Assembly: GCA_003439945.1 (NCBI GenBank)
Contig: QVRM01002283.1
Location: forward strand, 1 to 64,000
Source of the DNA: Dermanyssus gallinae
Taxonomy: Eukaryota; Arthropoda; Arachnida; Mesostigmata; Dermanyssidae
DNA: 64,000 bases
Direction of reading: 5' to 3'
Part shown: positions 37,415-49,745 of the stretch, piece by piece
Layout of the letters: each line of letters starts with the position of its first letter
Position numbering within the stretch: the stretch's first letter is position 1
Made by a program: the position numbers and the translations under genes
The notes under the pieces: generated by a model
Database searches by the model: none
The model's input: the letters and a program-made list of their open reading frames with translations, nothing else
What the model was told of the DNA's origin: nothing

Positions 37415-37474
37415 CACCATCATCGCTGCAAGCCAGGCGGTCACATCACCGCCTGGCTTGCAGTGATGATGGTG
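37415..37474. repeat. Inverted repeat, 27-bp arms, 6-nt loop
   Basis: 37415-37441 (starting CACCATCATCGCTGC) pairs with 37448-37474 with one mismatch. The loop is CACATC. It lies within the CR1-like ORF2 frame. Confidence 0.93.
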
Positions 37475-38409
37475 CTCTGGCTCTTGCCTGGCGCAGGAGT
37501 CCGAGCACTTCACCGTGGGCGGGGTAGCAGGCTCGAGAGTACCACAGGCGTGATCCCTTTTGCCATAACCCTTTCCACTTCACTGCACTTCCCATCGTTC
37601 TCTCCAACTGATCACAAGTGGAATCTATGTCAGGGCTTACCTCAAGACCGCCTACCGCTCTGTCCAAAAGAGATAGATTAATCCGTCTCATTGCAGACCA
37701 GCGCGGCGGTCGGTCTCGCCAAATACCGGGAACATAGACAACGGATAACACTGGTTGGTGCTTTTGAGCCGCTTTATAAAGAACATCGAAGCTTTCAATT
37801 TCACGGCTGACAAGGTTGTGAAACAACAGGTCGATGGTGTTGCTTCCATTGTGACTTAAATATATATAGTCTTCACGCGCGTTAGCACATTTCAGACCAA
37901 TATTTTCCATCACCTGAAGCAGCACCTCGCCTTTATCATCGTTGGCCCCGCAATCGATTCTGGCATTGAAATCACCGCCGACGATAGTTGGCATGGTCAG
38001 ATTTAACTCTGAAAGTCCAAAGCTCACCGTCTCAGCAACCTCCGCAGAATCGAATGTAGGTGGGAAATAGAATACAGCGACGTTTACCCTCCCAGAGGAG
38101 AGCACTACGCAGTATTCATCTTTCCTGACGCATTGCATCGGTGGTAAACGTTTATGTAGGTCGATAGATAACCCACCCACAGGTCTTCCCCGACCTCCCG
38201 CAGGTAAGACAGCCAGCTGGTGAAACCCCCGCATATCATTGATATGCAGTTCGTCCCGCTGAAATGTCTCCGTAAGGAGTGCAATGTCAACCAACTTAAA
38301 CATGTCATCATGTGCAAGATCCATTGCCCCCTTAAGTCCCTCACAATTCCAGAGAAGCACTCGCAGAGGTATGTTTGCCACTACGCTTGCAGTTCTAGAA
38401 CTGGTCAGT

Positions 38410-39398
38410 CACTTACGGGGGCCTTGGACCACCAGGCGCACTAGAACTCTCCTTAACCATCCTCTCGTAGGGGACGTCCCCAACCCAGCGACGGAACAGG
38501 CTTCCCTTCGGCCAGAATTCATTTCTGCAACAGTTTGCGTAATCTTCATCACGCATCATCACACAGAACACAGCCACGCTTGCAGCCCGACCGCCGACGT
38601 CTTCTGCGCCAATCGTACCACTCTCAAGGGGCAGATCTTCCCAGGTCTGGCATAGACTTCCAATCCGCCTATATCAGCTGTTGCGCTGCCCCTCTGCATT
38701 CGATGTTTTGTCTTGTTGTCTCGTCGTTTACGAACCACAACAAAGTCATCGTCGTCTGCCTTCTCCTCCGGTTGTGGATCAGCTGGATCTGCTGTTGGTG
38801 TTGTTGTTACCGCAACTGGTGATGTCGCTGTACCACCACCCGGTGGTTCCATCTCAACAACAGTGCCGTTTAAGTTGCAACTGTTATTACCCAACTCTGC
38901 AGACGCCGAGCTTCTCTTGGCGCCTGCGCGGTTGTTTTTGCTCTCTCCAGCAGGCTCTCTCGGCATTTTTTCGGTGACGTTACCTCCTTCTCTGCTGTCT
39001 GCTAGCCGTGCTTTCTTATTCTTCCGCGTTGTCCGCGTTCCGCCGAATTTCTCTACGCTAACTTTGTCACTTAGCGTGGAGTTTAAACCCCCTGTAATCG
39101 TGAGGGGTGCGGCACACTGTTCTTACGGGATTGCCTTGATTTTGGCAACCCGCTCCTGCAGTTCCGTGTATGCTAACAACAGTTTCACGAGGTTCCACTG
39201 TAGTTCACTCAAACGGCCGGTCAACGTACCTTGGCTTGGTTCCTGAGTGTCACAGGCTCCACAGGGAGCCGAGTGCGCATCCTTGGAGAGCACGGGGTTG
39301 AGACAACCACCGTGAAACACTTTTGAGCAGCCTTGACTGCACACAACCAGTTGTTCACCCGTTTTAACCGGGAGCGCACACTTCGAACATCCGAACAT
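38410..39398 (-). pseudogene. CR1-like ORF1 with PHD-like zinc finger
   Basis: From 39398 the frame reads MFGCSKCALPVKTGEQLVVC, then CSKVFHGGCLNP, then APCGACDTQEP: paired C-x2-C, a C...H-x2-C core and a final C-x2-C, as in PHD fingers. ELQWNLVKLLLAYTELQERV follows as a probable coiled coil. One TAA (39120-39122) interrupts an otherwise continuous frame to 38559, which ends in a basic KRRDNKTKHRMQRG stretch. The C-terminal segment (NEFWPKGSLFRRWVGDVP, about 38525-38470) continues in another frame. ORF1 proteins of this kind bind the element RNA; the PHD finger's own role is unknown. Confidence 0.7.
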
Positions 39399-39479
39399 TA
39401 CGACTGCTAGCAGACAACTTCCTCTACTAGTTTGTGCTGCCTTAGCCGCATGTATTGCTTGTTTTCTTTTTGTCAGGAT

Positions 39480-40013
39480 TCGGGGGTAGTTAGGGCATGC
39501 TGTAGGTCTGGCACGGTGATCTACATTTCCACATACATAACACTTGGGGGCTTCGGCCTTGCAGTCTCAGTTTGCATTCCCTGGTTGTGTGCCCTATGTC
39601 GTGGCAGTTATGGCAAATTGGCAGGGTGATCCATTCCTCAGCCCTGCTATTGAAGCCACCTAACTTGAAGGTTTTTCTCGCCAGAAGCTTGCGTGCCTCC
39701 TGTTCTAGCAAGGTCACTAGGCCAGCTGCCCTTTTTGTTAAGTCGCGGAGCCTGTGCGTATATGAGTCGACTCGTGAAGATTCAAGGTCTTCCGGATTTC
39801 TGTCTTGATGGCCTCCGCGCTTATGGAATGGTTAACATCGCGCAGGACAACCGTCATAGTAGGGCCAGTGACTACTCTGGCATCAACATCTCCTCCAGTG
39901 TCTTGGCGTAAGGCAGCAGCAAAAGCGGCGGAGCTGTCAGCCCTTTCCTCCGTTATCATGAGGATAGGGTCTCCGGTACGAGTGGTTCTGACGAAGACCC
40001 AGACCGGCCACAT
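39480..40013 (-). pseudogene. R1-like ORF1 relic (CCHC knuckle)
   Basis: Two open stretches on the - strand: 40013-39738 (ITEERADSSAAFAAALRQDT, MTVVLRDVNHSISAEAIKTE) and 39717-39490 (LGGFNSRAEEWITLPICHNC, with CHNCHDIGHTTREC, a CX2CX4HX4C knuckle). This matches the Gag-like ORF1 of R1-type elements. It seems to be the rest of a different element lying upstream of the CR1-like copy. The remaining 40014-40840 shows a run of ten C near 40149 and nothing else. Confidence 0.6.
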
Positions 40014-41092
40014 CTAAATTGGTTTTCATGGTTCCCAATTTAAACAAGGTGAATGCCGGAATGGACTAAAAATCGACCATGGTCAAAAAAGAAAAAAACG
40101 GGGAGCACAGATGTCTCAATAAAAAGAGATGATGCATTACCATCCACCCCCCCCCCCTTAAAAAAACCGGTCTATCGAAATTGACGCTAACTAGTACAGC
40201 AAAGCCACCAGTCGAGATCAGCTTTGCTATCGTTTTAGTCCTGCGACTGTCCCACCACGTCCTGTCTTCAACAACGTCTCATTCGCCCACGTGTATGGGA
40301 GAGGGAGATCTCGCGCGGCTAAGCGTCGGAGAAGCGCCGGTAGGCGACAAGAAGCCACTTTTGGCACAGCTGACTCTCAAGGTCTTGTTCCGGCAGTGGC
40401 ACGAGTGATAAAGAATTCGTATTGCACCTTTCATTACCGCCACTAAGATGTACCGTATCATTAAATCTAGACGTATAATCCCTTGGAGTGTGGCAACCTA
40501 ACACTACTCACAGCTCATATTCCCCGTTTTGTCTCTTCGACACTGAGGAGGTTGAACGCTCTGTACTTAACCCAAAATTTTAGTCGGCACCGTGGTAAAG
40601 CCGCACTTTCGCATTGCTCTCAGGAAGAATTAACCGCGGTTGATAGTGATGTTGTAGCGCGGCTCTAAGAGCCGTCGGGGGAAGATACCGGCGATCAGTT
40701 AAATGTCTCTACTTCAATTTTAGATCAGCTGCTAAAGCAATGCAATTGATCTTTTTGAAAGTTATTTTGAGTCATTTCTGAGATATGGTTTATTGAGAGC
40801 ATACGTCATGCTGAACTTAGTTTTAGTTTAGGCATCAACATGGCGGCGACCGGTGCGGACGCGTTTCGTATGTGCTCTGTTGGTAAGCCACATTTTAACC
40901 CAAAATACAACTGTTAGCGGAGAGTGCGTGACAGTGTTTTACGGCAACGGACTGTACGGCCCACCAAGACACTCGCGGCTAACCGAGCTCCAAGATAGCC
41001 TCCTCAATGGGGTGAGTTTGTTTGTGCGGCCACCTTAGCGCTGCCTTACAAAACATCAGCTGTTAAGAACACCTGCACTGGTACTTGCAGTC

Positions 41093-41131
41093 TTGCTCCT
41101 GTGCGGCGACGTCGAGGTAAGTCCAGGGCTA
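41093..41131 (+). other. 2A-like ribosome-skipping motif, degraded
   Basis: The frame reads LLLCGDVEVSPGL. The 2A consensus is D-[VI]-E-x-N-P-G-P, usually preceded by L-L-x-x-x-G. Here the asparagine is serine and the last proline is leucine, so the site would not work now. The same frame upstream is open at 40853-41035 with one stop (41036-41038). 2A-like sequences at the N-terminus of CR1/L2-type ORFs are known in several animals. Confidence 0.65.
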
Positions 41132-42959
41132 CCATGCATAACTTGTTCAGGACAAATGCTTTGAGTAAAGGAGCGCACAGTTCGTGAAGGCTGCAGCCAA
41201 TCTGCATACAGCCACTGCTCTTTACAAATACCAGACAAGAATAAATTGTACTGTAAGTCGTGCTTTTGTAGAGGTGTCAATAGATGTTTCCAAGAAATAC
41301 AGCTCTGATCAATCCGGCATCCTGTGATTGCACCGCAAAGTTCGAAACCCTCAAAAAATAAATTGACGATCTTACAAAGAAGATAGTTAGCAAAAATGAC
41401 TCTACTCCCAAATCAGTTGATCACCGAACTACTTAACGGCCCACTGGCAAACAACAGCACCATCAATAATGCCAAAACGCAAACCTGCCTTCAAGTAGCA
41501 ACGTTCCTATTCCACGTCGCCTTCACTCCAACGCAAGCCAACAACGCAGCGTCATACGTGCACCCGGTAGGAACAACGCGACACGTGTCAATTATTGGCG
41601 CACGGTTGGAAGAGGAGGACGTATCATGCACGTAACGATAGGAACCAATAAAATGACTCAGCTAAAAGCTGTAGAAGCACGCAATATACGTGATCGTTCA
41701 AATGTCAGTGCTCTCTTTGTCAGCAGATTGTTGGAACTACACAGACGTGACGAATCTCGTTGATATGAATCAAGCATACTATAACAGCTTCTACGTTCAG
41801 GTAGACGCTGGTCTGTTCAGTGCACTACTGGACCCGTAGGTGGCCAGGGGGTATACATTTTAGGCCGTACTGCGGACAGCTAAATCCGTATAGAATATAT
41901 AATGCAGCAAACGAGATGAGAGTCAACACGGGCGCCAAGTGTTGCAGGCCAGACAATGATAACAATAATAACGATCAAAAATGCAAACATACAAGTGATT
42001 CGATATAGAGTCCAGAAATCGGCACGAGACGACAGTGTCGTCAAAATGTCCACTGTGGAATATAGAGTCCCTAAATAGTCTGTGCCGAACATCAGGAGAG
42101 CACATTTTAGTAAATATGACGTAGTATTTTTAACCGAGACATTTAAAACAGATTTTTGCACACCCTTTTAAAGACACAAACTGTTTCATGGACTATCGGA
42201 TATCAGACGGCCGGAGACAACAAAAGTGGGGCGTATGCATAGGCGTGCAAACGGAGAAGCATGCCAAGCTCCTTCGTAGCACCGCCAGGCAGATAATATT
42301 AGAACTAATCGATTACTATCTCATGTGTTTATAGCCCACCAGGGAGGACCGCCCACCAAATAGTACAGGACATAAATGAATGCATGACAATCTGCACAAA
42401 TGTAAATAAAAATGTAGTTATAGATGGCGATTTTCATTGTGATTTGACAAACGAAAATGCCAGACAAAATAGTTTTAAAGCTGCGGTCAACGAACTTGTA
42501 TTAAGCATTCATAATAATCGTAAAGACCCAACATATTTTAGCTAGAACGGATACAGCGCGGTCGACATTGTTTTATCCTCGATACCACAGGCTGTCGAGG
42601 CTATCTTTGATCTTACCAGAAAACCGTCGGCACACCGTAAGCACTGTCAAGTGGAGTTCAAGTTACACCAAACACGAGAAATGGCCACGCCTTTAATTAT
42701 TTAACCCTCTCGCTCATTGGATGTCCACATACTGGAACAAGCAGTACAATTAACCTACGGCACAGATGATATAAACTATATTGAAAGAAACGATCAAGTG
42801 GTCGATTTACATGGCCGCAAAACCAGAGAGGGTGAGACTGCAGAGACACAAGCCGTGATTCGACAAAGAATGCCGACAAATAAAACCATGGCTACTTTTC
42901 CCAAGAGGACCAGTGCCATCAAATCCACTGATAAATGATGATTTTAATGAGAGACGTTA

Positions 42960-43870
42960 TATTGCCAGATCAGGTCCCTTTAGAAGAAACCGTTAATTTT
43001 ACTGAAGACGAAATCAAAGCCGCAATTTTATCGAAGCAAAACGAAAAATCAGCAGGACCTGATTCCTCGTATTCTTAATGAACATCTGAAGTCTCATATC
43101 GACGCTTTGTGCCGTATTCTGACAAAATTTTACAATAATTGTGTTCGACAAGGGAAATCCCTAATGAGTGACGGAGAAGCTATCTGCAGCCTATATTTAA
43201 GCGAAAAAAGGATGAAACTGACCCAAGGAATTATAGGCATCGCACTTTTTTCCTCCTTCCTTTCTCTAGTCCTTTACAAGGTATTAAAGTCGCTTGGTCG
43301 ATTGTACTCTTACGTAGAAGACAAAATCCCGGCAGAACAATACGGTTTTTTGAAGAGGCGACCGAGTCAGATGCAGTTGAATTTGTTTTAAAGCATGTTT
43401 CAAACCGCCTTTCTAGCAAAGAAAGGACATATGCTGCGTTTATTGATTTTCAAACTGCTTTTGATTGCCTGCCAAGGGACCGTTTATTAGACGCGCTTCT
43501 CTAACCTCGTTCATAATATATATGCGCACAATATAATTTGGGTCAAAAACGGCGACCACTATGAACAAACGCCCGTAACACAAACTATCGGCGTAGCCTA
43601 AGAAGATTCAGCTAGTCCATTTCTTCTATATCTTGTATATAACTGGACTCGCAGACTTACTGCGTAATCTTAACGCCCATTTTGCATTTTATGCCAACGA
43701 TCTAGTTATTTAAGCAAAATCTCGTAACCATCTACAGTTTTACCTTAACGAAACTGCGAAATGGTGCGAAAAAAACAAGCTTAAGATCAACGCCGAAAAG
43801 TTAAAGGTCTTACGTTTCAGCAGAGGAGGTTCATACGCGGCCAGGGACCATGGTCTATTAGTTTATGGAA
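42960..43870 (+). pseudogene. CR1-like reverse transcriptase pieces
   Basis: VNFTEDEIKAAILSKQNEKS followed by AGPD (about 42990-43065), LTKFYNNCVRQGKS (about 43120-43160), AEQYGFLKRRPS (about 43330-43370), AAFIDFQTAFDCLPRDRLLD (about 43433-43493), FYANDLVI (about 43690; YADD has become YAND), HLQFYLNETAKWCEKNKLKI and LKVLRFSRGG (to about 43830). These are in two or three frames. The same blocks occur at 57530-58040 and 62630-62790. Confidence 0.75.
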
Positions 43871-44440
43871 AACCACCTTAATTAATTACCTATTTCTTGC
43901 ATCTAGGCGTCACACTAACCCCTAGACTCTCTTTTAGCAGACATATCGGGGATACAAACAAAAGCTACGCCTGCAATGTTTTTGAAAGGCAAAATGCATG
44001 AAGTGAACGTTAAAACAGCTATAAATTGCTTTAAAATCAAAGTACTCCCTGTAGCAATATACTGTCTTCATGCAATTGCACCACACCTGACTCTGAGCCA
44101 TTTAAAGTCTGAACAAACTGAAGGCCTGCTATGTTAAGCGTATATTACGGCTTCCAAAATGCGCATCGGCAACACTTGTCTTAAAGATTACATTTTGTGG
44201 CGGAGAACTATACTGATGACTCGGCGCTTTGTTTACAGAATTGGAAAGGATGGATTCTGTATAGAACGTGATACTGAACGCTATCATATACTTGTATGTG
44301 CATAAATTTGTGGAACGTTCTTATCCTCCAAAGTTAGATACATAATGCGGGACCGAAGTGTCACATCGTGACACCTTGTGAAACATGAATCAACTTTCTA
44401 CCAATTTGTTGGTGAAATAAATACTGAAATGAATATAAAT

Positions 44441-45460
44441 TAGTTTTAGGAATAAATATATGGCGTAAACACTGGCGTGACGGTGCGTCTGTTTTCTCGT
44501 CACAAAATCGTTAAATTTCGTAGACGCTGACTTTACTTACCGGGTAAATACATTTGTTAACTTAATTTTTAAACAAGACGGCTTTGCCGTGTCTGCTGTT
44601 TTAAATCTGTTTCGGAGGACAGTTCTCGAGGGGTGAAACGCACCCACGATATGGATGTCAGTATAAACGCCTACTGTCGAGTAGACTGCCCTGTGATATT
44701 GGTCGGAGACTTTCACCGTCCCTAAAATTGACTGGCAATCCCAAATTATGCTCACCGTCTTTATAACATCGATATTTAGGGCCTGCTGTTCGGCAAATGG
44801 ACCATCTTAGCTAATTCGCCTACTGATGCGATACTACTCGCGTACTTATCAGGGTCTAGACTTGATCTTCTTCTCACCACTGACTTGCATTTTGAATAAT
44901 GCATCAAATTGAAAAATGTATTATTATCACATGCCACACGCTTTTTATACTGTACTTGCGATATTACTGCTAGAGATATAATACTGCGAAACGCTCAGTT
45001 CGATAATAAAATAATGGATGCGGTTCTCATTACAAGTCATCGTGGATGGTGTTAACTGGGCTGGCTTTGTGTGGACTCTCTAAATGCAAACGTCATGTAC
45101 ACTAAATGTATTGGAAATTATTTATTTTTATTTTACACGTTTACTTTGCTGGCTGGCCAGTGTAGTCCCATTAACGAGATTGAGACTTACAAAAATCGTC
45201 TTTCTTATAAACTAATCGTTGCGTAGGATTGCATCGCAGTTCCCTTAGCTAACGGAAGTGACTATAAGACTTTTCGCTTGTTTTTTTCGCTACGCCACTA
45301 ACCGACTAAAGTGTACAGAATTGTTTTCAGAATAGTTTTAATGATGACGCTGCGCCCAACCTTTTTAGGCTCAGCCTTATCATACATGTTCACAAGAAGG
45401 TTTTTAAAGCGATCCCAAGTAAGAACTACCGGCAAAAGAAGAAGAGAAAGCTGTAACTAT

Positions 45461-45466
<6 letters not shown>
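44441..45466 (+). other. AT-rich sequence with no recognised feature
   Basis: I see no reading frame with family features and no clear repeat. Short open frames on either strand are not supported. Confidence 0.4.

Positions 45467-45533
<67 letters not shown>
45467..45533. repeat. (AT)n microsatellite
   Basis: About 33 uninterrupted AT units. Frames through it that read Tyr-Ile repeats are meaningless. The flanking 45534-46353 shows no supported feature. Confidence 0.97.
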
Positions 45534-45537
<4 letters not shown>

Positions 45538-46353
45538 TTTCTAAATGCAAGATCGTTATAATTAAAACCGTTAATTCGTTCGCGGCGCGAATACCGTGGG
45601 TATGCAACCTCTTCAGATTCTACTACTGGCATGCAAGTTATGCAAGTTCTCCGACAAGAGCGACTAAAAAGTATCAGGAATATATCTGTGTCTTGAGGGT
45701 TCATCGTCAGTCATTCTACGTAGGGAAACTAAACTAAAGATGGTTGTTAATCGGCCTTGACTTGTGGGTTCCTACAGGAACCCTTTCTATTGGGATCCTT
45801 TCCTCCGGTTCCCCAGCGTATCCATCTCCCACTTGGTGCAAAGGTATTTGGCTGCTCTGGCAATCTGCAAGCACTCAACAAATTAGCTCTGTCCCTTACG
45901 AACTAACCCCCGAGTTAATGAGTAACTTAAGGTTGCTTATACGACTACAACAGCTGGAGTCCGTTTCTTAAAATGCACTAGATTTCTGACCTTTTGAATT
46001 TAGCAGGGCTCTCTAAAGATTTGTGTCTCTCGGATTCGAAAGCGGAGTTTTATCCTACTAAATTCGGCTGGCACCCTGCAATTTAGGTATCACATTGCTC
46101 GCCTAACGGTTAGCCTCGAGGTTTCTACGACTGATAAAAATGGCTCAATGAAATGACGCTCACCTTTTTTAAGCGAGATAAAATGGGTTTTGGGTGCAAC
46201 TGCTAGAGACTCGTTATCCCCTTTATGGATAGTGGTGACTAGATTAAACTTTCAAAGGCACACTTGCTTAAACAAATAGATTTATATTTTAGTTTTTGAT
46301 AGTTTGCTCACGAATCTCCCTTCACTGCCGTTCGTCATCTTATCTTAGATTCG

Positions 46354-46627
<274 letters not shown>

Positions 46628-46808
46628 CTACAACTCATGATCACCCCAGGGTACACCTTCGATAATAGTAATAGACGACTAGATTTCCACGAGGAGCAAG
46701 AAACCCTACCCAATCATTTCTACGTAACCTTCTCTGCCAATCAAGAGTCCTCACGGTCTAGTTTTCCTACACAACGGCAACTCTTTTCCAGGATTAGTTA
46801 TATTCGCC

Positions 46809-46860
46809 TACAGAATAAGCATTATAAAGGAAAGTACTCCTTTATAATGCTTATTCTGTA
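46809..46860. repeat. Perfect inverted repeat, 23-bp arms, 6-nt loop
   Basis: TACAGAATAAGCATTATAAA begins the left arm (46809-46831); 46838-46860 is its exact reverse complement; the loop is AAGTAC. Confidence 0.95.
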
Positions 46861-46979
46861 TCATTAAATAATCGGCAGTGGAAATATCTACACTACTAGA
46901 GGAAGCCTGTTAAGAATCCAGCTCCTGTCCACATCCTAAGATAGCCAATTGTCTACCGTGCTACTGGTGGAATAGTTAA

Positions 46980-48180
46980 GAATGCCAAAAGGCAAAAGAT
47001 TTGCCACAGCCTATGACGAGTGTGCACGCGCCGCAGAGCAAGACACCGACCGGGACTCTTCTATTTATAGGAAGAATACAAAGGAGCACCAAGAGCCTTA
47101 CATAAGCCCATTATTAATAGTAGAAAAGACCACTGACTCTTTGTGTGAGGAGGCACTGACGGAAAACCAGCATGGTTTCCGCGCTAGACACTCCACACAT
47201 TCGGCAATCAGCAAATTTTCATAAATAACAGCTGAAGCACAAAGAAGTTTACCGATAACAACTCGGTCGCACTGTCTGGCCGTCCTTATTGACGTCTACA
47301 ACGCGTTTAATACGCTTCGGTGGGACGCCATAAACCAACACTCGGAAACAAAGGTGTGCTCCCCTACCTATGACATATCCTAGCGTCGTACCTAAAAGAC
47401 CGAGCATTTACATGCGAAGGCGTGGACTACGCAGTCACAACCGGGGTTCCCAAGGGCCTCCACAGCAGCCACACAGGTTCTCTCCAGACAAATTTCCTCA
47501 CACCTCAGAGTTAACGAACTGGCATAAAGAAACTCCTTAATTAATGTCCGGACGGAGAGAACACTAATCAGCAGAACAGACACTCTGAGCAAATGGAGTT
47601 AACAATAGGAAATAATTCAACCGGGCCGTCCTGGATATTAGGCAAAATCAATACTTTCTGATCTCAATGAAATGGTGATCTCAAACACAGCTCGTTTATC
47701 TACACACTTGCGCAACTGCTAACAGGACCTGGTAGCTGCTTTCAGCAATACTTTTTTTTATTATCTGAGAGGTTTCTGAAATGCATGATGGACATTCGCC
47801 ACTAACTGCCTGCGTGACTAGTGTGACTCACATACCCACAAAACCCGGATTCCTCTCCAGCGTCCCCGCCCCCACAGCCTCGGTATTACATTGGCATTAC
47901 TTTGAAGCCGTGGGAGAATCGTCTCTGCCGTTTAATTCTACTCAGTTCTATCCTTCTTCATCATCCCGCATGTTACCTACATCGCATTGGTGTAGCTGAA
48001 CCCCCCGTATGCCGTATGTGCAACCCAGGGGAGGCTGACGATGTAAGGCACTGCTATGAACGCTGCGCCTTTTTCGACACCGAGCGAGAGCTGCTGTCCC
48101 GGAACTTACGACCAATGAACTTCCTGACATGCCAAGTTCTTGTAGAGGGGCTCCACTAGTCTCGTGAGTCCTGGGTTATT
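46980..48180 (+). pseudogene. R1-like ORF2 relic (reverse transcriptase and zinc tail)
   Basis: ALTENQHGFRARHSTHSAIS (about 47154-47213), HCLAVLIDVYNAFNTLRWDA followed by INQ (about 47270-47335), KDRAFTCEGVDYAVTTGVPK (about 47397-47455), and at the end CRMCNPGEADDVRHCYERC (about 48012-48068), with FFDTERELLSRNLRP after it. These are the reverse transcriptase fingers and palm and the zinc-binding end of R1-clade ORF2. The YADD block and most of the thumb are gone. Stops and shifts are frequent. Confidence 0.65.
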
Positions 48181-48540
48181 ATAAGAATCGCAAAACTGTC
48201 TCCGCGGCGAAAATAACCGCTGCACAAAGTCGAGCCGCCTTAAGGGCAAAGAGAGTGGCCAAGTAATCTCGAGAAGACAGTACTGCGGCCACCCCCCGAC
48301 AAGGACCAAACAGTACGACTGGATTTTAATGGGATTGTAAGCCCCATAGAACCGTGGCCTGGCGTGCATCATGCATTTTACAAGTTACCTTTATATAGTC
48401 TAGATGACAAACCTAGTTTAAAAAGTTGTCGTGCGTACTAATGGGAGAATTTTTAGCGATTTCAACTGTTAGTTTTGCATGAAGTAAGGCATATTGAATT
48501 ATGAATAGATAATGTTAGTGGTTTTTTCACATTTTACATA

Positions 48541-48632
48541 TTTTGTTTACGAAAACTAAAAAAAGTCTCCTAAACAAAATGTTGAGCGTTGTGAAATTTA
48601 AGTTTAATAATGAATATACAATATATATATAT

Positions 48633-48690
<58 letters not shown>

Positions 48691-48824
48691 ATATACAATA
48701 TATATATATATATATTGTATATTCATTATTAAACTTAAATTCACAACGCTCAACATTTTGTTTACGAAAACTAAAAAAAGTTTCGTAAACAAAATGTTGA
48801 GCGTTGTGAAATTTAAGTTTAATA

Positions 48825-48892
<68 letters not shown>
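48541..48892. repeat. Alternating direct and inverted AT-rich repeat array
   Basis: A 75-bp unit (TTTTGTTTACGAAAACTAAA begins it) occurs at 48541-48615 and again at 48757-48831. Between them, 48715-48764 is the reverse complement of the unit's second half, on the far side of an AT-rich core (48618-48720). Within the unit, GTTTACGAAA and TTTCGTAAAC pair with each other. A second AT run, 48828-48892, follows. The whole could fold into a long hairpin; it may be a MITE-like or satellite unit. The region 48181-48540 shows nothing clear. Confidence 0.9.
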
Positions 48893-48894
<2 letters not shown>

Positions 48895-49745
48895 TTACTT
48901 ATTTTATAATTCCAGGCCTATGGATCTTCACACAGAGATGCACTATTGGCGACGCTCAAGCATTGCAACGTCATATCTTGGACGGCGCTGGCCGCCTGTT
49001 TGTGTTTGCTCGCGACGTCTGCTTTGCTCGCTGGCCTTCTCTTGTGACTACCGTCTAGACAAACAAAACATTCTAATCTAGTTAATCACAACCACGGCAA
49101 TATAAACGTCTTAGCTACGCAACGCTCCCTTGGTGTATATATGTCTACTGCGAAAAATGTGTATATATTGTGTATGTGCAGACTGAACATTTGATCTACA
49201 GTAGCACGATAAATCAGTGGATTTGGCATAGCTTAAACAGAGTAGTCTTATAGTCATCTTTCTAAAAGTTAAAGCCACGGCCGTCAATGATTGCGACGTC
49301 TGCTTCCGATATAACATTGAAGGCAAGAGCGTTATGATCAGATCAACTGATGTTTTTATGCTTCTCTCGGCCAATAAGGAAAACCGCCTCACCTTTTTCG
49401 GAAGCTAGCTCGAGGCCGTGAGCTACCACCCAGGTGTTCATCATATAGATGGCAATTTGTGTTTCACCTTGTAGCGTGTTCTGTTCGCGGAGACACATAT
49501 AGGAAATCGTGTACTGATAATTTGTGAAGGGCGTCTAGACCAAGCTACTCCTCGTCAGAATGCGCGAGAAAGACACGCTACATCGAGGAGCATCAGTAGC
49601 CATCGATACAGTAAACGACCTTTTATGTTTCGTAAAAAATGCCAAGAGCAATACGTGACAAGTTCACGGCATAAATATAACGAGAAGCGTGAGGATGTGC
49701 TTAGGGATAGCCAAACGCATCGTAAAGAAGTGCAAACGAATCAAC
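48893..49745 (+). other. No supported feature
   Basis: Mixed-composition sequence; open frames at 49111-49392 (-) and 49689-49889 (+) have no family features. Confidence 0.35.

Larger units (their letters stand above)
37052..38381 (-). pseudogene. CR1-like ORF2, APE endonuclease and linker
   Basis: The endonuclease starts MANIPLRVLLWNCEGLKGA (38381). Its blocks are present: DIALLTETF, GGRGRPVGGLSI, VAVFYFPPTFDSAEV, TIVGGDFNARID (about 37995-37960), YIYLSHNGSNTIDLLF, and a histidine-containing stretch HQPVLSVV at the expected place. Downstream the linker (37513-37052) with REERRLLERAEREPSAYIV leads into the reverse transcriptase. The two parts are in different frames, and two inverted repeats (37368-37408, 37415-37474) lie exactly at the junction, so the inserted fold-back DNA probably caused the break. 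Confidence 0.75.
35475..39400 (-). mobile_element. CR1-like non-LTR retrotransposon with PHD-finger ORF1
   Basis: In - strand order: ORF1 with a PHD-like finger (39398 down to about 38410), ORF2 with an APE endonuclease (38381 down), a disturbed linker containing two fold-back repeats, reverse transcriptase, and a 3' UTR ending near 35475 with AATAAACATAATTGTAATAG. ORF1 fingers of this kind occur in CR1-clade elements. Two more, shorter copies lie at 26115-26550 and 27790-28640. Stops and shifts inactivate it. Confidence 0.75.
40845..44440 (+). mobile_element. CR1-like retrotransposon, strongly decayed, with N-terminal 2A-like motif
   Basis: Reading frames break every few hundred bases, but the order is clear: an N-terminal piece with a 2A-like site (41093-41131), cysteine-rich residues (CITCSG, then CKSCFC), endonuclease scraps (LTETFKTDFC-like near 42130, a SDHxP-like region near 42630), reverse transcriptase blocks, and an end at about 44440 with GTGAAATAAATACTGAAATGA. 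The family is the same as the outer element at 57190-63577. Confidence 0.7.
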
